NCBI GenBank assembly: GCA_902617375.1
Contig: CACMWI010000001.1
Location: 252,090 to 316,089 of the forward strand
DNA from: an uncultured Alphaproteobacteria bacterium
GTDB taxonomy: Bacteria; Pseudomonadota; Alphaproteobacteria; Methylaequorales; Methylaequoraceae
Length of the DNA stretch: 64,000 nt
Direction of reading: 5' to 3'
This document shows positions 55,372 to 62,114 of the stretch, piece by piece. A program made the translations under genes and the position numbers. Below the pieces are notes generated by a model. The model saw nothing but the letters and a program-made list of their open reading frames with translations, was not told where the DNA came from and did no database searches. Position 1 is the first letter of the stretch; each line of letters starts with the position of its first letter.

Positions 55372-57246
55372 GTGTTCCACGTGAAACATACTTCTAAATT
55401 CGATGTAATTGTTGTCGGAGGAGGGCATGCCGGCATTGAGGCTGCTGTAATGTCGTCTCGAATAGGTGCAAAAACAGCTATAGTAACATTTGATAAAAAA
55501 GATATAGGAACTTTATCATGTAACCCAGCCATGGGAGGGCTTGGCAAAGGACACTTGATTAAAGAAATTGATGCGATGGGTGGCGTAATCGGGAAAGCCT
55601 CAGATTTATCAGGAATACAGTTTAGAGTGCTTAATAAAACAAGAGGCGAGGCTGTTCAAGGTCCCAGAGCGCAGATTGATAGAGAAAAATATAAAGAAAA
55701 TTTAAAAATACTATTAGCCAAAGAAGAGATTAAATATCTTTATGATGAAGTTTCAGACATTATTCTGGATGAAAGCAAAAATAAAAAAAAAATAATCGGC
55801 TTGCAATTGAAATCTTTTGGAAAAGTTTTGTGTAATTCAGTAATAATAACAACTGGGACCTTTTTAAGAGGTTTAATCCATCAAGGTTGTAAAAGTTGGT
55901 CAGCAGGAAGGATTGACTGTAAACCATCTACGAATTTAGCATATTTCTTTGAAAAACATAATTTTAAACTTCTACGACTCAAAACTGGCACACCCCCTCG
56001 GTTATTTATGGAATCGATTGATTTTACAAAATGTGAGACGCAAAAAGGTGACTCCAAACCCGAGCCCTTTTCTTTCCTTACAGATAGTCTGAAAAACAAA
56101 CAAGTTGACTGCCACATCACCTACACCAATAAAAAAACTCATAATATTATTAAAGATAATTTAAGTAAATCTCCAATTTTCAATGGAACCATTACCTCAA
56201 AAGGTCCAAGATACTGCCCATCCCTGGAAGACAAAGTGTTTAGATTTTCCTCCAAAGAGAGACACCAGATATTCTTAGAACCGGAGAGCATGAAAGGATC
56301 TACTATATATCCAAATGGAATTTCAACATCACTTCCAACAAATACTCAGTTAAAACTACTTAAGACAATAAAAGGACTTGAGAAAGTTAAAGTAAGTCAA
56401 TATGGATACACAATTGAATACGATTGTGTTGACAGTACAGAAATACATGCAAACTATGAAACTAAAAAAATTGAAGGACTCTTTTTGGCGGGTCAAATAA
56501 ACGGTACCACAGGATATGAGGAAGCAGCAGCTCAGGGCTTGCTTGCTGGAATCAATGCAGCATTAAAATTAAAAAGAAAAAGCCCGCTCATCATCCCAAG
56601 GTCACAAGCATATTTGGGTGTTCTTACATCTGATTTAACTCGTGGCGGATTAATAGAGCCTTACAGAATGTTTACTTCAAGAGCAGAATATCGATTGCTT
56701 TTAAGATCCGATAATGCCGATGAAAGACTAACTGACGTAGCAATAACAATTGGAACAGCTGAAAAAGAAAGAAAAGAAAAATGGTTGAATAAAAAGAAAC
56801 TAATGAAAAATGTATGTGAAAAACTATATAAACTAAATGCTTCCCCCCAATATTATGCTAAGTTTGGTATAAAAATAAATCAAGATGGTAAAAAAAGAAC
56901 TGCATTCGAGGTTCTTGGTTATAAAGAGGTAACATGGAATCAAATAAGAAGAACATTTCCGAACCTAAGAAGGCAAAAGATTTCAGATAGAATGGAAAAA
57001 CAGATAAAAATTAATTCTTTTTATAAAAGATACTCTGAAAGACAGCAAAACGAAATTGAAGAATTAAAAAAGGAAAGGCTTCTGGAAATTCACAAAAACA
57101 TAAATTTTAATGAATGTGATGGGCTATCTAATGAGATTAAAGAAATTTTGTCAAAAAACAAACCAAACAATATTGAAGAAGCCAAACAATTGCCAGGCAT
57201 GACACCGGCTGCAGCAAGCATTTTATTGAGATACGTTAAAAAATAG
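55372..57246 (+). CDS. mnmG: tRNA uridine-5-carboxymethylaminomethyl modification enzyme MnmG (GidA)
   Basis: 624 residues from a GTG that abuts the mnmE stop. FAD-binding motif FDVIVVGGGHAGIEAAVMSS at residues 9-28; further GidA blocks are SCNPAMGGLGKGHL, LKTGTPPRLF, YCPSLEDKV and GTTGYEEAAAQGLLAG. It works with MnmE on wobble uridines. Its first six codons (MFHVKH) are dictated by a perfect parS palindrome at 55373-55388, so partition-site function and coding coincide. Confidence 0.5.
   Translation: MFHVKHTSKFDVIVVGGGHAGIEAAVMSSRIGAKTAIVTFDKKDIGTLSCNPAMGGLGKGHLIKEIDAMGGVIGKASDLSGIQFRVLNKTRGEAVQGPRAQIDREKYKENLKILLAKEEIKYLYDEVSDIILDESKNKKKIIGLQLKSFGKVLCNSVIITTGTFLRGLIHQGCKSWSAGRIDCKPSTNLAYFFEKHNFKLLRLKTGTPPRLFMESIDFTKCETQKGDSKPEPFSFLTDSLKNKQVDCHITYTNKKTHNIIKDNLSKSPIFNGTITSKGPRYCPSLEDKVFRFSSKERHQIFLEPESMKGSTIYPNGISTSLPTNTQLKLLKTIKGLEKVKVSQYGYTIEYDCVDSTEIHANYETKKIEGLFLAGQINGTTGYEEAAAQGLLAGINAALKLKRKSPLIIPRSQAYLGVLTSDLTRGGLIEPYRMFTSRAEYRLLLRSDNADERLTDVAITIGTAEKERKEKWLNKKKLMKNVCEKLYKLNASPQYYAKFGIKINQDGKKRTAFEVLGYKEVTWNQIRRTFPNLRRQKISDRMEKQIKINSFYKRYSERQQNEIEELKKERLLEIHKNINFNECDGLSNEIKEILSKNKPNNIEEAKQLPGMTPAAASILLRYVKK
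55373..55388. promoter_or_regulatory. parS site 1, overlapping the mnmG start
   Basis: tgttccacgtgaaaca, a match to the near-universal 16-base ParB-binding palindrome (tgttncacgtgaaaca). It begins one base into the mnmG GTG start codon. ParA and ParB are encoded 2.5-4 kb downstream, so this is very probably a functional centromere site. Confidence 0.5.
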
Positions 57247-57909
57247 TTGAAAATTAATTCCGAAAAAAACACTTTCTCCAAATTATTTGATGTTTCACGT
57301 GAAACATTAACGAAACTAATTCAATATGAACTGAAAATTATTTCTTTTAATGAAAAGTCCAATATTATTGGAAAAAGCACAATACCACATATCTGGAAAA
57401 GACATTTTGCTGATTCGGCAAAAATCCTCTCCTTACTAACAACAATTGTAAAAAAAAAAGAGAATAGGAAACTAACTATTTGTGATGTTGGGTCTGGAGC
57501 TGGCTTTCCAGGCTTAGTCATATTGATACTTAATCAAGAAAAGAAAGTAAATTTTCATATGACTTTAGTTGAATCAAACAAGAAAAAATGCTCATTCCTT
57601 AAAGATTTGATAAAATGTTTCAAGATAAAAGCAGAAGTAATAAATGATAGAGCGGAGAACTTAAATGAAAAATTTGATATTGTAATTGCGAGAGCTGTTG
57701 CTCCTTTATCTAAGTTTTTGGTTTTTTGCAGAAATATAAAGAAAGACAAAACTATTTATATTCTTCCGAAAGGCGCAAATTTTCAATCAGAATTACTTCA
57801 ATTAAAAAAACAGTGGTACTACGATGTGAATATTGTTAGAAATAATAAAGAAATTGATAAATCTGGCGGCGTAACGATTATTTTATCAAATCTTAAGAAG
57901 AAGAAATGA
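57247..57909 (+). CDS. rsmG: 16S rRNA (guanine527-N7)-methyltransferase RsmG (GidB)
   Basis: 220 residues from a TTG directly after the mnmG TAG. SAM-binding VGSGAGFPGLVILIL around residues 79-93, FHMTLVESNKKKCSFL, then the RAVAPLSKFLVF segment typical of RsmG. It methylates G527 of 16S rRNA (streptomycin-sensitivity site). The N-terminal FDVSRETLTKL sequence is coded by the second parS site. It overlaps parA by 4 bases. Confidence 0.5.
   Translation: MKINSEKNTFSKLFDVSRETLTKLIQYELKIISFNEKSNIIGKSTIPHIWKRHFADSAKILSLLTTIVKKKENRKLTICDVGSGAGFPGLVILILNQEKKVNFHMTLVESNKKKCSFLKDLIKCFKIKAEVINDRAENLNEKFDIVIARAVAPLSKFLVFCRNIKKDKTIYILPKGANFQSELLQLKKQWYYDVNIVRNNKEIDKSGGVTIILSNLKKKK
57291..57306. promoter_or_regulatory. 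parS site 2, inside rsmG
   Basis: tgtttcacgtgaaaca, a perfect palindrome identical to the consensus parS of many bacteria. It encodes the VSRET residues of RsmG, a conserved embedding in alphaproteobacteria. It lies 1.9 kb from site 1 and about 0.6 kb from parA. Confidence 0.5.
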
Positions 57910-58697
57910 AGAGAACTGTATTTTCAATTGTTAATCAAAAAGGTGGTGTAGGTAAAACTACAACAGCGGTAAACCTTGCAACTGCATTATCTATATCAGG
58001 CAAATCATGCCTTGTTGTTGATTTAGATCCCCAGGGTAATGCGAGCACAGGTTTCTCAATTAATTCAAACAGAAGAAAACCCGGGACATACGAAGTTTTA
58101 ACACAAAAAGTTGGTATGATAGACGCAATTAAACCAACTGAAGTAAATGGACTGGGCATAGTTCCCTCACGTGTTGATTTGGCAAATGCTGAAGCTGAAA
58201 TTCCAAGCACAGTTGAAGAAAAAGAATATATATTGAAAAATGCAATTGATAAACTTCCTCAGCAATATTCGGCAATTATCGTAGATTGCCCTCCAGGTCT
58301 GGGTTTCCTGACAATAAATGCTCTTGCTGCCTCAGACAAAGTTCTCATTCCGCTTCAATGTGAATTTTATGCACTAGAGGGATTAAGTCAAATTCTAAGA
58401 GTAATCAAACAAGTTAATACTGAATTAAATGAAGGTCTTGATTTGGATGGCATCCTTCTAACAATGCACGATTCTAGAAATAAGCTTAGTATTCAAGTTG
58501 AAGAAGACGTCCGTGAAGTAATGGGGAAAGCTGTTTATAAAACAATCATCCCAAGAAACATAAAAATCTCTGAATCACCCTCTCACGGAAAGCCTGTTCT
58601 ACTCTACGATCATGCTTGTATAGGTTCAGAGGCATATGTGAGTCTAGCTGCGGAAGTTTTAGGTAAAGGGAACTTTGGTGGACTAAGCGAAAGTTGA
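57906..58697 (+). CDS. parA: Chromosome partitioning ATPase ParA
   Basis: 263 residues. Deviant Walker A in VNQKGGVGKTTTAVNLATAL at residues 8-27, LVVDLDPQGNASTGF (A' motif), and IIVDCPPGLGFLTINAL (Walker B). ParA binds DNA nonspecifically as an ATP dimer and is driven by ParB-parS to move origins apart. It starts within the rsmG stop and is followed by parB after 14 bases. Confidence 0.5.
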   Translation: MKRTVFSIVNQKGGVGKTTTAVNLATALSISGKSCLVVDLDPQGNASTGFSINSNRRKPGTYEVLTQKVGMIDAIKPTEVNGLGIVPSRVDLANAEAEIPSTVEEKEYILKNAIDKLPQQYSAIIVDCPPGLGFLTINALAASDKVLIPLQCEFYALEGLSQILRVIKQVNTELNEGLDLDGILLTMHDSRNKLSIQVEEDVREVMGKAVYKTIIPRNIKISESPSHGKPVLLYDHACIGSEAYVSLAAEVLGKGNFGGLSES

Positions 58698-58711
58698 AAG
58701 GTGGAAAGAAT

Positions 58712-59794
58712 ATGAAAGAAAATATTACAACAAACAACGACTTAAAAAATAAAAGTCTTGATAAAGGTTTGAATAAAAAGACTAAAACCAGTACGCGAAA
58801 GGTTAAAAAGAAGTTAGGAATGGGTCTTTCATCGCTGCTATCTAAGGATCAGGAGCTAGCATCAGTAATCAGGACAAAAATAAAAGATCAAGTAAAAAAA
58901 TCACCTTTAAAAATAGAAATGCCAAAACTTTCCAAAAAAGAAGGTTCTAAATTATCAATTTTAAATATTAAACCAAAAGATGTTTCTAATCAAAAAACTA
59001 TCCCGATACAATACCTTGTATCTGGTAAATTTCAGCCTAGAAAAGTCTTTGATCAGACTGAGCTAGAAGAGCTTGCTGAGTCAATAAAAAGTAACGGAGT
59101 TCTTCAGCCTATATTGGTGAGACCACTTACAGAAAAAAGTTCTAACTACGAAATAATTGCGGGTGAAAGAAGATGGAGAGCATCTCAAATAGCAAAAATT
59201 CATGAAGTACCGGTAATCATAAGAGAGTTCGATGATGAAACGGCATTGGGTGTTGCTATGATTGAAAACCTTCAACGCTCTGATCTTAATCTTATAGAAG
59301 AAGCAGAGGGTTACCGAACGATGATGAATGTCTTTCAATATACCCAAGAAAAGTTATCAACTCACATTGGGAAAAGTAGAAGTCACATTGCGAACGTTCT
59401 GAGGATATTATCATTATCAAAAAATATTAAACGAGATATCATAAACGGAGAATTATCGTTTGGACATGCACGCAGTTTAGTTACTCTCCCAGAAGAAAAA
59501 GCCATCGAAGTAGCAGAAGAAATAGTCAGCAAATCCCTGAGTGTCAGAGAAACTGAAAGAATTGTAGGTAAAATTAAAAGAGCTAGCACGCTTAACGCAG
59601 GTGGTGCCTCAAAAGAGCAAAATAATATCAAGAATCCAAACATCGAAACTCTTGAAAAAGAATTAACAAATCTTCTTGGATTAAAAGTAATTGTAAATCA
59701 CAAAAATAACAATAGTGGTAATTTATCAATTTTCTACAGGACACTTGATCAAATACAACCAGTGATAGATAAATTAAAATGGAGACCAAAATAA
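58712..59794 (+). CDS. parB: Chromosome partitioning protein ParB
   Basis: 360 residues from the ATG at 58712, which has an aaaggtggaaag ribosome site; an in-frame TTG at 58694 is unlikely. A long basic N-terminus (1-100) precedes the CTPase/ParB-N domain (QPILVRPL, GERRWRASQIAKI, AMIENLQRSDLNLIEEAEGY). The helix-turn-helix THIGKSRSHIANVLRIL binds parS, and the C-terminal dimerisation part ends KLKWRPK. It clamps on the two parS sites upstream. A decayed dnaQ copy begins immediately after its TAA. Confidence 0.5.
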   Translation: MKENITTNNDLKNKSLDKGLNKKTKTSTRKVKKKLGMGLSSLLSKDQELASVIRTKIKDQVKKSPLKIEMPKLSKKEGSKLSILNIKPKDVSNQKTIPIQYLVSGKFQPRKVFDQTELEELAESIKSNGVLQPILVRPLTEKSSNYEIIAGERRWRASQIAKIHEVPVIIREFDDETALGVAMIENLQRSDLNLIEEAEGYRTMMNVFQYTQEKLSTHIGKSRSHIANVLRILSLSKNIKRDIINGELSFGHARSLVTLPEEKAIEVAEEIVSKSLSVRETERIVGKIKRASTLNAGGASKEQNNIKNPNIETLEKELTNLLGLKVIVNHKNNNSGNLSIFYRTLDQIQPVIDKLKWRPK

Positions 59795-60108
59795 TTGAGA
59801 CAATTAATTATTGAAACTGTGACCTTAGACTTGGATTTAAATAAAGACAAAATAATTGAAATCAGATAGTCAGGATTCATAGACTGAGTTATTAAAGGAA
59901 ATAAACTTTATGAATATGACAAGCCTAACAAATTGAAATCCGAAGTGAATCTGAAAAGATCTGTGGTTTAAGCATTCAATTTTTATCAAAATTAGGTATA
60001 TTTGAAGACGAAATTGAGTGATTTATGGCATTTATTTGTTATTTCGACTTATTATTACTCACTAATGTCTCTTTTTGGATATAAAATTATAATAAAGCAC
60101 ATAAATAA
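59795..60108 (+). pseudogene. Decayed dnaQ copy directly downstream of parB
   Basis: Starting at TTG 59795, right after the parB stop, the translation MRQLIIETVTLDLDLNKDKI parallels the intact DnaQ start (MRQLIIDTETSGLDFEKDRI), then hits a TAG after 24 codons. DNA similarity to dnaQ continues with substitutions and few indels: aggaaataaa, tggtttaag, gaagacgaaattgag and atttatg blocks match in order for about 270 bases and fade near 60108. Catalytic D-T-E is lost (E-T-V). This is clearly a dead duplicate, not a second exonuclease. Confidence 0.5.
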
Positions 60109-60166
60109 CGATATTACCTTGCAAGATAACCAATAAATCAATTTTCAAAATTAAAAAGCTGATTTC

Positions 60167-60175
60167 TGTGGATAA
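60167..60175 (-). promoter_or_regulatory. DnaA box, perfect consensus (reverse)
   Basis: tgtggataa, the exact reverse complement of ttatccaca, about 90 bases upstream of the tpsB2 start. Confidence 0.5.
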
Positions 60176-60226
60176 CTAACAAAAAAATCTACATAAAAAC
60201 CTTGATTTTTTCTGTGATAGGTGCCA

Positions 60227-60235
60227 TTATCCACA
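60227..60235 (+). promoter_or_regulatory. DnaA box, perfect consensus (forward)
   Basis: ttatccaca, 51 bases from the reverse-oriented box and 31 bases before the tpsB2 ATG. Confidence 0.5.
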
Positions 60236-60266
60236 GGCTTGGAAAATTTAAATAGACTGGTAATTG

Positions 60267-62078
60267 ATGTACTCTCTGATCAAAAGATTATGCATTTTTA
60301 CAGGTAAAAAACCCTTACCTCTAAATGCCTTCAACGTAGTGATAGCGGCTATTTTGTCGCTTTTTGTGTCACATTCAATCTTGGCAGCAACTCCACGAAC
60401 CCCTAGTCAAGCATTACCAAAGATGTTTCAGAAACCGTCCTCAGTTGATTACTATGAAATGAAAAGGCAAGAAGCCATTATTCCAAAAATACCAGAAATA
60501 GAAATAAAACAACAAGAAGACACAGGAATTACAATCACACCAGAAACTTTAATAATATTAGCACCTCTCGAATTACAAAAAATAATTTCTGTAGATAAAT
60601 ATCAGCAAATGATTATTGGAAAAGAACAAAGTATAGCTGACTTGTATAATATTGCGCTAGAAATTGAAAAAGACTTCAATGATAAAGGTTATCCGCTTGT
60701 GAGAGTAATCCTACCCACACAAGAACTAGAACCTGAACAAGCAACACTTTTTTTCAAGGTCATAGATGGGTATATAGAGCAGTTGGATTTGTCAAAAGTT
60801 CCAACATTGCAGTTTAGAAGGATCTACTCGTATCTGAAACCTCTGATAAAACAAAAATCGATAAAATTTTCTGACATTGAAAGACAGTTGTTACTCGCTG
60901 GAAACACAGCTGGGTTAACATTGACTAGTACTCTTCTGGCAGGCGTTAATGAAGGTGGAACAATATTGGCAATAGAAGCTGAACACAGGTTAATAAACGG
61001 CGGAGTTTCGTTTGATAACACACAAAGTGAAGAATTAGGAAGACAGCAAGGTCAATTACGCACAGTAATTAACTCACCAACTGGACTTGGTGAAACAATT
61101 TCAATGTTTGGTCTGGCTAGACCAACATTAAAAGGAATGAAAGGTACTGGTTCTGATGTACCAATTAGAGCTGGCGGCGTTGCTATTTCTGTGCCGATTG
61201 GAAACGACGGTTTAACTACAGGCATCTCCTACATGGAGAGCATGACACGCCCCGGTGGAGACGCAATAGATCTTGGTTTGGAAGCAAATATGAAATCTGC
61301 TACTGCCACCGTTTCATATCCTCTAGTTTATAAAAGAGATAAAGCGGCATTTTTTAGAGGTACATTGGGCTGGACGGATGAAATCCAGCATACAAATGTT
61401 GGTGGAGAGGATCAGGATTTGAGTCATGATCGAATAACTGCTCTTAGGCTAGGGGTAAGTCTAAATCGCTGTTTAACTGGATGTTTGGGAATTGACTTTC
61501 AATACTCAAGAGGAATTGATATTGCCTCGAGATCTCAGGGTGATGTTGGGAAGGGGACACCTCTTTCAAGAAGTTCAGGAAAAAATAATTTTTCTCATTT
61601 CAACCTCGACACTACTTATGCGGTTGCCCTGGACAAAAATCTTGAATTTAATATAAATACTGGGGGTCAACTTTCACTTGATGACCTGCTCAACTCCGAA
61701 CAATCATCAATTACTGGACCAGACAAGCTAAGTGGATTTACATCTGGATCCATTTCAGGCGACGAAAGTTGGTATTTTCGGGGTCAATTAAATTACAAAA
61801 AGAAATTGAGTAATAAACTAACATTAACTCCATATGTATATGGGGCAACTGGAGTAAGCTATACATTGACGCCAACGGCCACTGAGAATCGGGCTACAGC
61901 TGCAAGATCTATAGGTCTGGGCTTAAAGATGGACGGTATTGATAATTATTTTTTCGACAAAAATATTAGTGCCAAAGTTGAATATTCTAAGAATTGGGCT
62001 ACAGGTGTTTTAGAGGATGTCTCTGATGTCAGACTTAACAAACAACATTTATTGGTTAATTTAGCAATGAATTTTTAG
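60267..62078 (+). CDS. TpsB2 outer-membrane transporter (ShlB/FhaC family)
   Basis: 603 residues from the ATG at 60267 (TTG 60264 immediately before). Signal peptide up to SHSILAA; a linker; POTRA region with YPLVRVILPTQELEPEQATL and FFKVIDGYIEQLDLSKVP; then the barrel with EAEHRLINGGVSFDNTQSEE, GLARPTLKGMKGTGS, YMESMTRPGGDAIDLGL and a terminal LLVNLAMNF ending in Phe as Omp barrels do. It is paralogous to TpsB1 over the whole length. It should secrete TpsA2, whose gene begins 36 bases downstream. Confidence 0.5.
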   Translation: MYSLIKRLCIFTGKKPLPLNAFNVVIAAILSLFVSHSILAATPRTPSQALPKMFQKPSSVDYYEMKRQEAIIPKIPEIEIKQQEDTGITITPETLIILAPLELQKIISVDKYQQMIIGKEQSIADLYNIALEIEKDFNDKGYPLVRVILPTQELEPEQATLFFKVIDGYIEQLDLSKVPTLQFRRIYSYLKPLIKQKSIKFSDIERQLLLAGNTAGLTLTSTLLAGVNEGGTILAIEAEHRLINGGVSFDNTQSEELGRQQGQLRTVINSPTGLGETISMFGLARPTLKGMKGTGSDVPIRAGGVAISVPIGNDGLTTGISYMESMTRPGGDAIDLGLEANMKSATATVSYPLVYKRDKAAFFRGTLGWTDEIQHTNVGGEDQDLSHDRITALRLGVSLNRCLTGCLGIDFQYSRGIDIASRSQGDVGKGTPLSRSSGKNNFSHFNLDTTYAVALDKNLEFNINTGGQLSLDDLLNSEQSSITGPDKLSGFTSGSISGDESWYFRGQLNYKKKLSNKLTLTPYVYGATGVSYTLTPTATENRATAARSIGLGLKMDGIDNYFFDKNISAKVEYSKNWATGVLEDVSDVRLNKQHLLVNLAMNF

Positions 62079-62114
62079 AAAAGGAAATTTCATAAAATGT
62101 GACTTTAGGAGGAA

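Larger units (their letters stand above)
60109..60266. other. Non-coding tpsB2 leader with two perfect DnaA boxes
   Basis: With the preceding dnaQ remnant this makes a 472-base stretch without an intact gene. Its right part is AT-rich and contains the only convergent pair of perfect DnaA boxes in the window (60167-60175 and 60227-60235). It could be a secondary DnaA-regulated promoter for tpsB2, or part of the replication origin given that parAB-parS lie alongside. No other promoter stands out. Confidence 0.5.
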
